Positions 1 through 6,620 of a stretch of DNA of 7,628 bases are shown one piece after another. The notes beneath the pieces were generated by a model. The model had not been told where the DNA came from. It saw only the letters and a list, made by a program, of their open reading frames with translations, and did no database searches. The stretch's first letter is position 1. Each line of letters begins with the position of its first letter. The position numbers were made by a program, and so were the translations under genes. Source of the DNA: an uncultured Collinsella sp. (GTDB taxonomy: Bacteria > Actinomycetota > Coriobacteriia > Coriobacteriales > Coriobacteriaceae); NCBI GenBank assembly GCA_958418185.1, contig CATZEP010000064.1, positions 1 to 7,628 of the forward strand, read 5' to 3'.

Positions 1-152
1 ATGCTACACAGGCAAGCCATAAATCTCAACCGGGGGCGCATGATGCGGGCGGGGACGCCGGCAATATAGCGCCCACTGAACGTCTGCCCGCCGCGTCCGG
101 AACGCGGCGTGCTACGCAGCGAGGAAGCACGGTCCGAGTCGGGCCTCCTCAT
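1..152 (-). CDS. ftsW: FtsW, septal peptidoglycan glycosyltransferase (SEDS family), N-terminal fragment
   Basis: An open frame starts at the ATG at 152-150 and runs off the left edge without a stop, giving 50 complete codons. The protein begins with an arginine/serine-rich cytoplasmic stretch (residues 1-43 contain 11 Arg and 2 Asp). A hydrophobic run then begins (FMACLCS), as expected just before the first membrane helix of a SEDS protein. FtsW polymerises septal glycan from lipid II together with FtsI. The identity rests mainly on position: ftsW normally follows murD in dcw clusters, and the frame starts directly after murD. The start is uncertain. An in-frame GTG at 179-177 has AGGGG six nt upstream, whereas the nearest GGAG to the ATG lies 15 nt away; the GTG would add nine residues. 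Codons 2-3 (AGG AGG) themselves form a perfect Shine-Dalgarno-like string. Only the N-terminus is visible, so the catalytic part cannot be judged. Confidence 0.72.
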   Translation of the reverse strand, partial: MRRPDSDRASSLRSTPRSGRGGQTFSGRYIAGVPARIMRPRLRFMACLCS

Positions 153-185
153 ATTCTGTCGGGGGCTCTCCTCTCTCACCGGCAA

Positions 186-190
186 CCCCT
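186..190 (-). promoter_or_regulatory. AGGGG ribosome-binding candidate favouring a GTG start of ftsW at 179
   Basis: AGGGG overlaps the murD stop codon (TAG at 191-189) and is followed after six nt by the in-frame GTG at 179-177. The spacing is good. The ATG at 152 lacks a site at normal distance; its nearest GGAG (171-168) is 15 nt away. If the GTG is used, ftsW would lie 9 nt after murD and be translationally coupled to it, and the protein would begin MREESPRQNMRR. Confidence 0.45.
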
Positions 191-1595
191 ATTCCATTTG
201 CGTATTGGACGCAGCGGCAAGCTGGGCCACATAGTCCTTAAACACGCGACCGCGCTCCTCGTAGCCCGAGAACTCATCGAACGAAGAGCAGGCGGGCGAC
301 AGTAAGATCACATCGCCGCGGCTCGAGAGCGAACGGGCAACGTCCACGGCATCGCGCAGGTCGTCGGCCTGGGCGATATCGACATCACCGTCGACATCCG
401 CCTCGTCCATAGCGGCGGTAAAGCGCTCGCGCGCGTCGCCAAAGCAGACCACCGAGCGAACGTTATCCATCACAACGCGGGCAAAGGACTCGAGCGGCGT
501 GCCCTTATCGTGACCGCCGAGCAGCAAGATCACATCGTCATCGGGAAACGCCGTCAGGGCCTTTTCGACCGCATCGGTGTTCGTTGCCTTGGAATCGTTA
601 ACATAGCGCACGCCATCGATCTCGCCACAGGGCTCAACGCGGTGCTCCAGCGGCTGGAACGAGACCAGGCCGCGACACACACCTTCAACATCGGCGCCGA
701 CCGTCAGGGCCGCCGTGGCAGCACACAGGGCATTGATTACATTGTGATGGCCCGAAATCTTAAGCTCGGACGTATCGACGAGCGGGGTCTCGACGCCCTT
801 CAGGCGAACGACCATCTTGCCATCGCGCACAAATGCGGCGTCCTCGCCCGCAGGCTCGTCAAAAGCAACCTTGCAGATGCGACGGCCCGGAACATAGATG
901 TACTCATCGAACTCGTGGATACCGGCATCCTCGACGTCAACAATCACCAGGTCATCGTCGACCATATTCTCGAAGAGCTTAATCTTGGCGAGCGCATAGT
1001 TCTTATGGCTCTTATGCCAGCCCAGATGGTCGGGGGTAATGTTGAGCAGCACCGCCACACGGGGGTGAAGCTCCTGGGTCGTTGCGATCTGATAGCTCGA
1101 AAGCTCCGCCACAAACCACTCGTTATGCGCACGGCCATCGATCTCGTTCACCGGAGGCTCGCCAATGTTGCCGACAGCAACGCTCGCCTCGCCCGCTGCC
1201 TTAAGCAGGTAATCGGTCAGTGACGTGGTTGTCGTCTTGCCGTTGGTGCCCGTAATGGCAATCCAATTTTGGGGAGACAGACGGTAGGCAAACTCGGGCT
1301 CACCCATAATCTGGGCAGCGTGATCACGGCCAGCCTTAAAGAATGCCGAGAACTCCGAGATGCCCGGACACGTCACGCATACATCAAACGCGCCCTCGAC
1401 CTGCTCGGTTCCGTAGACAAACGATGCCCCGTGCGCCTCGAGCGAGCGCGTGGCATCGTTGGGCTCGGACGTGCCGCCACCGTAAACGGTAACGGCACTC
1501 ACACGCTCGGGATGTGCAAGCGCCCAGCGAGCGACATCAAGACCGGACTTACCCTGGCCCAAAACGAGCAGGCTAAAGACATCAGCAAGAGGCAT
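189..1595 (-). CDS. murD: MurD, UDP-N-acetylmuramoyl-L-alanine--D-glutamate ligase
   Basis: This cytoplasmic ATP-dependent ligase adds D-glutamate to UDP-MurNAc-L-Ala. The 468-residue product is complete and slightly longer than the usual 440-460. It has an N-terminal Rossmann-like UDP-binding segment (VLGQGKSG, 11-18; CPGIS, 76-80). The central ATPase domain carries the P-loop GTNGKTTTT (116-124), ELSSYQI (164-170) and NITPDHLGWH (185-194). K204 in ALAKIKLFE is the likely carbamylated lysine, by analogy with E. coli K198. The hinge has GHHNVINAL (282-290) and LEHRVE (316-321). The C-terminal domain has NDSKATN (333-339), GGHDKG (360-365) and LLSPACSSFDEF (431-442). Position 76 is Cys where many MurDs have Ser. 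The ATG at 1595 lies 9 nt after the mraY stop with only a weak ribosome-binding site, suggesting translational coupling to mraY. ftsW follows immediately. Confidence 0.97.
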   Translation of the reverse strand: MPLADVFSLLVLGQGKSGLDVARWALAHPERVSAVTVYGGGTSEPNDATRSLEAHGASFVYGTEQVEGAFDVCVTCPGISEFSAFFKAGRDHAAQIMGEPEFAYRLSPQNWIAITGTNGKTTTTSLTDYLLKAAGEASVAVGNIGEPPVNEIDGRAHNEWFVAELSSYQIATTQELHPRVAVLLNITPDHLGWHKSHKNYALAKIKLFENMVDDDLVIVDVEDAGIHEFDEYIYVPGRRICKVAFDEPAGEDAAFVRDGKMVVRLKGVETPLVDTSELKISGHHNVINALCAATAALTVGADVEGVCRGLVSFQPLEHRVEPCGEIDGVRYVNDSKATNTDAVEKALTAFPDDDVILLLGGHDKGTPLESFARVVMDNVRSVVCFGDARERFTAAMDEADVDGDVDIAQADDLRDAVDVARSLSSRGDVILLSPACSSFDEFSGYEERGRVFKDYVAQLAAASNTQME

Positions 1596-1604
1596 GAAAG
1601 ACCA

Positions 1605-2624
1605 CTATCCCAACTGGAAGAACAACGCGAGGCCCAGGGCTCCGAAGGCCGCGGCGACAATCCAAAAACGGATGACGACCTTGGTCTCGGCCCAGCCCTT
1701 CTTTTCAAAATGATGATGAATGGGCGCCATAAGGAAGACGCGCTTGTGCGTAAAGTGGAAATAGACAACCTGGATCATGACCGACAGGGTCTCGACGATA
1801 AACAGACCGCCGATGATGAGGGAAACGACTTCGGTGTTGGTCATGATGGAGGTGCAGGCAAAAGCGGCACCCAGGGCAAGCGAGCCGGTATCGCCCATAA
1901 AGATGCTCGCCGGATAGCAGTTGAACCACAAAAAGCCCAGGCAGGCGCCGGCGCACGCCGTGCAGAAGATGGACAGGTTCACATCGCCGTGCAAAAACGC
2001 CATGGCAGCCATGGCCAGCATGGCGATCATGGAGGTGCCGCCGGCAAGACCGTCCAAGCCGTCGGTGAGGTTTACGGCGTTGGAAAGGCCCGCGATCATC
2101 AGCCAGCAAAAGACAAGGTAGAGCCACGGAAAAGAGAGGCCGCAAATGGTGGTCGAGAGCACACCAAGGTCGATCGTCAGGCCACCGGGGAAACGAATCT
2201 CGGGGGCGACGCCGCACCAGTTGACAGCAAGCACGGTAAAGGTAACGCAGATGAGGGTAAGGCCAATCATCTTGGCGTGAGGCGTCAGGCCGAGCGAGCG
2301 GCCGTGCGTGACAGAAGTCAGGTCGTCGATGAGGCCAAGAACGCCGGTTGCCAGCGTGGCGAGCAGCACAAGCACGAGCTCGGTGGTGAGCTTTCCCATC
2401 AAAAGGCAGGTCAGCGAAACGGCAACCAGGATGATGACGCCACCCATGGTGGGCGTGCCCTGCTTAATCAGGTGACGCTTGGGGCCATCGGCGCGAACCT
2501 GCTGGCCGATGCCCTCGACCTTCAGGAGCTTAATCCACCACGGCATAAGCAGCATCGCGATGACGGCGGCGATGCCCAATCCCAAAAATGCCTGGTACGT
2601 AGGATACGAAGGATTGCCGAACAT
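1605..2624 (-). CDS. mraY: MraY, phospho-N-acetylmuramoyl-pentapeptide transferase
   Basis: MraY is a polytopic inner-membrane enzyme that transfers phospho-MurNAc-pentapeptide from UDP to undecaprenyl phosphate, making lipid I. The 339-residue protein is mostly hydrophobic helices and is a little short against the usual 320-370. Family signatures appear in order: TPTMGG (57-62); the Mg-binding aspartate pair LIDDLT (98-103, D100/D101); NAVNLTDGLDGLA (182-194); FMGDTGSLALG (242-252, D245); and the cytoplasmic histidine loop APIHHHFEKKGW (300-311). All the expected active-site acids and histidines are present, so the enzyme should be active. The ATG is 3 nt beyond the murF stop, and the only ribosome-binding candidates (such as AAGGTG) lie inside the end of murF, so the two genes are probably translationally coupled. 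It is not WecA/TagO-like: the HHHFEKKGW loop is characteristic of MraY. Confidence 0.98.
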   Translation of the reverse strand: MFGNPSYPTYQAFLGLGIAAVIAMLLMPWWIKLLKVEGIGQQVRADGPKRHLIKQGTPTMGGVIILVAVSLTCLLMGKLTTELVLVLLATLATGVLGLIDDLTSVTHGRSLGLTPHAKMIGLTLICVTFTVLAVNWCGVAPEIRFPGGLTIDLGVLSTTICGLSFPWLYLVFCWLMIAGLSNAVNLTDGLDGLAGGTSMIAMLAMAAMAFLHGDVNLSIFCTACAGACLGFLWFNCYPASIFMGDTGSLALGAAFACTSIMTNTEVVSLIIGGLFIVETLSVMIQVVYFHFTHKRVFLMAPIHHHFEKKGWAETKVVIRFWIVAAAFGALGLALFFQLG

Positions 2625-2627
2625 GGA

Positions 2628-4052
2628 CTAGCACACACCTTCCACAAAGCGATCGAGCTCAACGAAGCGTGAGCCCTTGACCAGCACGACATCATGCTGC
2701 TCAAGCGCGCCGCCCATACGGTCGAGCACCTGCTGATAGTCGGAGAACACCTGAATGCGGTCCTCATCCATACCCATCATGCGCGCGGCCTCGGCCATAC
2801 GCTGGGCAAGCTCACCGCCGACACATGCGAGCATATCGAGCTTCTTGGCCGCCGCATAGGCGCCCACCAGCTCATGCATGCGAGGAGCCTCGTCGCCCAT
2901 CTCGCCCATCTCGCCCAGAACCGCCATGCGCGAACCCGTGCACGAAAGCGAACACAGCAGGTCGAGGCCGGCTGCCATCGATTCGGCACTGGCGTTATAT
3001 GAGTCGTCGATGACGCGGGCGCCGCTCTTGGCGCGCTTGATTTCCTGACGATGCCCGGTAATCGTAAGACCCCTAAAGGCGGCATCGATCTGCTCGGGCG
3101 TCACGCCAAGGCGATAGGCAACCGCTGCGGCCTTGACGGCATTGGGAACGGACTGCGCGCCGGGAATGGCAAGCAGTGTATCGATAGTCTCGCCCAAGCC
3201 AAAATCGAGCGTAAAGACCGGGCGTCCCTCGTCATCAATGCGAATGTCGCACGCACGGACCTCATCGTCGTCCGAGACGCCCGCAAGCATCACGTCGACG
3301 CCCGCAGGCGCGGCAAAGGTGTCGCGGATGAACGGGGTAAAGTCGTCCTCACCACCCAAAACCAGCAACGGGAGAAGGTCTCCGGCGGCGCACATGCCGC
3401 CAACAATCTCGGATTTGGCACGAGCGATATTCTCGCGACTGCCCAGAATACCGATATGGGAGGTGCCGATCTTGGTCACAATGGCAAGGTTGGGATTGGC
3501 GGACTGAGACATGCGCTCAATCTCGTGGAAATGGTTCATGCCCATCTCGAGCACCAGAACCTCGGTGTCGGCAGGGGCCGCCAGCACCGTGAGCGGCATA
3601 CCGATCAGGTTGTTGTAGTTACCCTTGGTTGCCCAAACGCGATAACGCTTGGCGAGCACCGCGGCGAGCACGTCCTTGGTCGTTGTCTTGCCGATAGAGC
3701 CGGTAATGCCAATTACCAGGCAGCCAAGCTCCAAACGATAAGCGTGAGCCAGGCGCAGCAAAAACTCCTCGGGGTCATCGGTATGCAGGATGGCGCAGCC
3801 CTTCTCATGGGCCAGCGAAAGCAGCTCGGCATCGGGCTCGCGCGTCATCACTACGGCGCCGGCACCCGACTCGATGGCACGGGAAGCAAAGTCGTTGCCG
3901 TCGACCTTTTCACCCGGGAAGGCGACGAATATCGTGCCCTCCTCAACCTGGCGCGAGTCGATAACGCAACCGCGGCATACCCGATCGGCTTCTCCCGTCA
4001 CGGTTCGGGCCCCTGTTGCGGCCGCGAGATTGTTGACGGCGATCTCTATCAT
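2628..4052 (-). CDS. murF: MurF, UDP-N-acetylmuramoyl-tripeptide--D-alanyl-D-alanine ligase
   Basis: MurF is a cytoplasmic ATP-dependent ligase that adds the D-Ala-D-Ala dipeptide to the UDP-MurNAc tripeptide. The 474-residue length is normal. The N-terminal substrate domain includes CVIDSRQVEEGTIFVAFPG (29-47), the usual DSR...G..F.A..G pattern. The P-loop GITGSIGKTTTK (115-126) is followed by KGNYNNLIGMP (143-153), EMGMNHFHEI (169-178) and KIGTSHIG (194-201). The hinge and C-terminal domain have NAVKAAA (304-310), GHRQE (333-337), DDSYNAS (349-355), LGEMGEMGDEA (379-389) and VKGSRF (458-463). NYNN and DSYNA distinguish MurF from MurE. The start ATG has a strong GGGGAG five nt upstream (4058-4063). 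It is the first gene after the largest spacer in the window and sits directly behind ftsI, where murE is expected in many dcw clusters. mraY follows after 3 nt. Confidence 0.98.
   Translation of the reverse strand: MIEIAVNNLAAATGARTVTGEADRVCRGCVIDSRQVEEGTIFVAFPGEKVDGNDFASRAIESGAGAVVMTREPDAELLSLAHEKGCAILHTDDPEEFLLRLAHAYRLELGCLVIGITGSIGKTTTKDVLAAVLAKRYRVWATKGNYNNLIGMPLTVLAAPADTEVLVLEMGMNHFHEIERMSQSANPNLAIVTKIGTSHIGILGSRENIARAKSEIVGGMCAAGDLLPLLVLGGEDDFTPFIRDTFAAPAGVDVMLAGVSDDDEVRACDIRIDDEGRPVFTLDFGLGETIDTLLAIPGAQSVPNAVKAAAVAYRLGVTPEQIDAAFRGLTITGHRQEIKRAKSGARVIDDSYNASAESMAAGLDLLCSLSCTGSRMAVLGEMGEMGDEAPRMHELVGAYAAAKKLDMLACVGGELAQRMAEAARMMGMDEDRIQVFSDYQQVLDRMGGALEQHDVVLVKGSRFVELDRFVEGVC
2893..2917. 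repeat. 9-bp tandem microrepeat within murF (TCGCCCATC, about 2.8 copies)
   Basis: On the plus strand the unit TCGCCCATC occurs at 2893-2901 and 2902-2910, with a partial third copy at 2911-2917. In murF it encodes GEMGEMG (380-386), inside the conserved segment that reads approximately LGDMLELG in other MurF proteins, so the alignment length is unchanged. The repeat is in frame, so slippage would add or remove three residues without a frameshift. Confidence 0.7.
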
Positions 4053-4057
4053 TGCAG

Positions 4058-4063
4058 CTCCCC
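4058..4063 (-). promoter_or_regulatory. Shine-Dalgarno site of murF
   Basis: GGGGAG on the minus strand lies five nt before the murF ATG. It is the clearest ribosome-binding site in the window. It suggests that murF starts translation independently and is not coupled to ftsI, unlike mraY, murD and ftsI, which have weak sites close to the preceding stop codon. Confidence 0.7.
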
Positions 4064-4089
4064 TGTAAACCTAATAATGCTATCGGCGT

Positions 4090-4095
4090 ATTGTA
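4090..4095 (-). promoter_or_regulatory. Candidate -10 element (TACAAT) for a murF-proximal promoter
   Basis: The minus strand reads TACAAT, five of six matches to TATAAT. This would place a transcript start near 4083, about 30 nt before the murF ATG and upstream of its GGGGAG site. The hexamer 17 nt further upstream (ACCACG) does not resemble TTGACA, and the TG upstream is not at the extended -10 spacing. The element is therefore weak and could be chance. Confidence 0.22.
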
Positions 4096-4175
4096 TCCCA
4101 GCGCCGCCTACGCGTGGTGCAGGGCGTGTGAACAACCCGGATTAACCGACTGGCCATTTCATAGATAGTAACCCC

Positions 4176-6041
4176 CTACTTGGTGCGCGGGACACCCAAC
4201 ACGTCAAGCGCACTGGCCATAATGGACTGGAACGGCACTGCGGCGGCATCGGAGCCTGACGGGGTTCCGTCAAGGGTGATATAGCACAGGACCTTGGGCG
4301 ACTGCGCCGGGGCAAACCCCATAAAAGACGACATGTAGTTCTCTTTGAGGTAGCCGCCGTTCTCATCGGCGCGCTCGGCCGTACCGGTCTTGCCCGCCAC
4401 GTCGTAGCCGTCCACCGCGCCGCCAACACCCGTTCCCTCGGCAACGACCGTCTGCATACACGATGTCACCTGCGAGGCGGCCTCCTCGGAAATCGCGCGA
4501 TCCCCCTCGCCCCAATCCTTTTCATCGCCCTTGCTCGACTTATAGAAGTGCGGAGTCATCATCACGCCGCCGTTCGCGATGCCGCCCACGGCACGTGCGA
4601 CCTCAATCGGCGAGACGGACAGCGCCTGGCCAAAGCTCATAGCACCCAAGGTGGCACCATCGTACTGGTCGCGCTCCTTGACGATGCCCAGACTCTCACC
4701 CGGAAAATCGACACCGGAGCTATGACCGATACCCCACTTGTCCACATAGGTGGCAAAATCATCGGCACCGATCTTGCGCCCCACCAGGACAAAACCGACA
4801 TTGGACGAACGGCGCATCATCTCGCGTACGTCCATTGTCATGGTGTAGTCACGCTTGTCGGCATCGGTAACGGTATCGTCGCCCACCTTGATACTCGCGG
4901 GAACCTCAAACGATGTGCTCGGGCGCACAACGCCCAAATCAAATCCGGCGCCCGCAACCAGCGTCTTAAAGACCGAGCCGGGCTCGTAGGCATCCGTCAC
5001 CAGACGAAGGTTCATGTCCTCGGTCTTGGCGTTTTCCAAATTGGTCTGGTCGTAGGTCGGATACGAGCAGGCGGCCAGGATCTCTCCAGTCGTCGGGTCG
5101 GTCACCAGGGCCGACCCGTTTTTGGCCTTCGTCTTCTCGACCGCCTCGGCCAAGGCATCTTCCGCGGCGCGCTGAATGTTGACGTCGATCGTCGTCACGA
5201 TATCCACGCCATCGATCGCGGCAACCTTTTTATAGGCACCGCCCGCGATGTAGCCGCCATCTCTTGCGCGCTCGCGCACAAGAGAGCCATTCGTTCCGGT
5301 CAGAAGCTCATCGTATTGTTTTTCGAGTCCCGTCAGGCCAGCGTTGTCCACGTTCACGACGCCCAGCAGCTGAGAAGCCAGGTTTCCATACGGGTAAACC
5401 CGCTTCATCGCCTGCTCAAAGAGCACGCCGGGTAGATTCTTCTTTTCCAGGGCGGCAGCGTCATCCTCGTCGACCTGGCGCTTGATATACACCCAGGAAC
5501 CATCAGACAGCACCAGCTTGCGGCAGGTCTTTTTATCAATACCGGTAGCCTTGACCAGCGCCGAGACCGTCTTGTCGACGTCCTCGACAAGCTGAGGGTT
5601 CACGGCGACATTGCGGCATTCGACTGACGACGTCAGCACGTTGCCGTTGCGGTCGTAGATAGTGCCACGTTTGGCATAGAGCGTCTGTGAAAGCAGACGA
5701 CGCGCGTCCGCACGCTCGCGCAGCTTGTCAGCATTCACGATCTGGTATTCGGCAAGACGGAAGACGCCCGCGGCAAGGCCAACCCCGATACAGCCCATAA
5801 CGACATCGCGGCGAGGCAGCGGCGCTCCCGTAACCCATTCAGACGACGACCCCTTGCGCGCGCCCGTATTGCGTACCCGAGGTCCGCCCGAGCCACGAAG
5901 ACGCGACGCAGGGTCGTTGCCATAGGACGGCCCCGCGTTGTAAGATGGCCGACCCGTTCCTTGATAACCAGAACGTCCCCGCGAGGAGGGACGTCCAGAC
6001 CCGTGGTCCCCGTCGGAACCGCGGCGATAGTCATTTGTCAT
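4176..6041 (-). CDS. ftsI: FtsI / PBP3-type class B penicillin-binding protein (septal D,D-transpeptidase)
   Basis: This is a membrane-anchored transpeptidase that cross-links septal peptidoglycan as the partner of FtsW. In order along its 621 residues: a disordered cytoplasmic tail (about 1-78) rich in Gly, Arg, Ser and Tyr, with about 14 basic and 5 acidic residues; one membrane helix (about 80-100); the dimerisation/pedestal domain with RGTIYDRNG (125-133); and the transpeptidase domain. The active-site motifs are complete: SxxK as EPGSVFK (S356, K359), SxN as SSN (412-414) and KTGT (551-554). It ends at residue 621 soon after the catalytic fold, with no PASTA repeats. The ATG lies 18 nt after the ftsL stop and has only a weak ribosome-binding site, so coupling to ftsL is likely. 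A sporulation PBP such as SpoVD is unlikely given the host type and the FtsL neighbour. The odd feature is the long, repetitive N-terminal tail (GRPSS, GRPSY, GPSYG). Confidence 0.96.
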   Translation of the reverse strand: MTNDYRRGSDGDHGSGRPSSRGRSGYQGTGRPSYNAGPSYGNDPASRLRGSGGPRVRNTGARKGSSSEWVTGAPLPRRDVVMGCIGVGLAAGVFRLAEYQIVNADKLRERADARRLLSQTLYAKRGTIYDRNGNVLTSSVECRNVAVNPQLVEDVDKTVSALVKATGIDKKTCRKLVLSDGSWVYIKRQVDEDDAAALEKKNLPGVLFEQAMKRVYPYGNLASQLLGVVNVDNAGLTGLEKQYDELLTGTNGSLVRERARDGGYIAGGAYKKVAAIDGVDIVTTIDVNIQRAAEDALAEAVEKTKAKNGSALVTDPTTGEILAACSYPTYDQTNLENAKTEDMNLRLVTDAYEPGSVFKTLVAGAGFDLGVVRPSTSFEVPASIKVGDDTVTDADKRDYTMTMDVREMMRRSSNVGFVLVGRKIGADDFATYVDKWGIGHSSGVDFPGESLGIVKERDQYDGATLGAMSFGQALSVSPIEVARAVGGIANGGVMMTPHFYKSSKGDEKDWGEGDRAISEEAASQVTSCMQTVVAEGTGVGGAVDGYDVAGKTGTAERADENGGYLKENYMSSFMGFAPAQSPKVLCYITLDGTPSGSDAAAVPFQSIMASALDVLGVPRTK

Positions 6042-6059
6042 ACTCAGCTACCGTCTTAT

Positions 6060-6530
6060 TTACTGAGCGGCCGCAGTCGAGCTAGCGCCCGCGGCTGCAT
6101 CCTGCGAAAAGTCAAGCGTAACGCTCTCGCTGGGCTCCACCATGCCATAGGCGCCCGCAAGATCGCGAATACGTGTGTCGGCACCATAGACCGAATGCAT
6201 GACCTCAAGGTTAGAACTCTCGTCGGTCGCCTTCTCGAGCGTGCTGGCAAGCTCTGCGTTGCCGTTGAGCACCTGGGCCGTGACACCGGCAAGTGCCACG
6301 CGGGCGACACCGATCGTCATGAAGACAGCCGCGATGATGCAAACCGTTTTAAGAACGCTCATGAAAACCGGGCTTACCGCCTGGTTTGCCTGACGGCCCG
6401 CGCCCGTGTAGACATCAAAACGCGGCGTGCGTTGCTCACGAGGGGCAACGGGCGCCTGCGGTGCCTCGCGGTAGGCGGTCATGGCGTTCATATCATAGGC
6501 GAGTGCTGCGTTTGAGGTGTTATAGCCCAT
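6060..6530 (-). CDS. ftsL: FtsL-like divisome protein (single-pass, coiled-coil)
   Basis: This 156-residue bitopic membrane protein lies exactly where ftsL sits, between rsmH and ftsI. A cytoplasmic N-terminal stretch of about 52 residues, rich in Pro, Ala and Arg (APQAPVAPREQRTPRF), precedes a single hydrophobic helix (about 57-82). An extracytoplasmic segment with spaced hydrophobic residues follows (about 84-115), then the FtsL/DivIC-type ending TRIRDLAGAYGMVEP (119-133), and finally a low-complexity Ala/Ser/Gln tail (143-156). In known systems FtsL pairs with DivIC/FtsB through the coiled coil and activates FtsWI. The sequence of this family is poorly conserved, so the call combines topology, the LAxxYGMVxP motif and synteny. 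At 156 residues it is longer than a typical FtsL (about 90-130) because both tails are extended. The ATG has GGGAGG nine nt upstream (6540-6545). ftsI follows after 18 nt. Confidence 0.87.
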   Translation of the reverse strand: MGYNTSNAALAYDMNAMTAYREAPQAPVAPREQRTPRFDVYTGAGRQANQAVSPVFMSVLKTVCIIAAVFMTIGVARVALAGVTAQVLNGNAELASTLEKATDESSNLEVMHSVYGADTRIRDLAGAYGMVEPSESVTLDFSQDAAAGASSTAAAQ

Positions 6531-6620
6531 GATATGCCGCCTCCCATCCCGAGTACGTTGGTAGTGTGTTTAAGCTTCGTTTATGGTGCGAGCGGGAGGT
6601 CCAATTTCGCGCGGTCGCGC
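6531..6620 (-). other. 90-nt spacer between rsmH and ftsL
   Basis: This non-coding spacer starts just after the rsmH TAG with a GC-only stretch (GCGCGACCGCGC) that could fold into a 4-bp stem but has no T-run, so it is not a convincing terminator. An AT-richer centre carries TAAAC twice, 11 nt apart. The 3' end holds the ftsL ribosome-binding site GGGAGG (6540-6545). I find no promoter with acceptable spacing. Confidence 0.5.

Larger units (their letters stand above)
4053..4175 (-). other. 123-nt spacer between ftsI and murF, the usual murE position
   Basis: This is the longest non-coding stretch in the window. On the minus strand it follows the ftsI TAG and ends in the murF ribosome-binding site. 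It contains no open frame resembling MurE and no hairpin followed by a T-run. A TACAAT hexamer lies about 38 nt before murF. In many dcw clusters murE lies between ftsI and murF, so this spacer may mark a loss or relocation, and it is the natural place for a secondary promoter feeding the mur genes. Confidence 0.6.

Noticed and set aside
510..1223. 237-codon plus-strand frame opposite murD
   Set aside because: It is antisense to conserved MurD motifs, with no recognisable domain.
2001..2032. CATGGC-like repeats in mraY as a regulatory repeat
   Set aside because: They are explained by alternating Ala and Met codons in a membrane helix (AMLAMAAMAF).
1269..2672. 467-codon open frame on the plus strand, antisense to murD and mraY
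   Set aside because: It lies opposite two genes with full catalytic motifs. Its product is a low-complexity Gly/His/Lys/Gln/Asp-rich sequence with no recognisable domain, as expected for a mirror frame of GC-rich coding DNA.
4101..4120. Hairpin (GCGCC...GGTGC) in the ftsI-murF spacer as an attenuator or terminator
   Set aside because: The five-pair stem includes a G-T wobble on the plus strand and a mismatch on the minus strand, with no T-run in the direction of transcription.
3051..4145. 364-codon plus-strand frame opposite murF and the ftsI-murF spacer
   Set aside because: It is antisense to a well-supported murF, with no recognisable domain and a composition typical of a mirror frame. 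Its extension into the spacer is only because no stop occurs there.
4548..5435. 295-codon plus-strand frame opposite ftsI
   Set aside because: It shadows the FtsI catalytic domain. The Arg/His/Gly/Asp-rich product has no family signature.
6603..6620. GC-rich inverted repeat after the rsmH stop as a terminator
   Set aside because: The stem is only about 4 bp and no T-run follows. Close downstream spacing of ftsL and ftsI argues for read-through.
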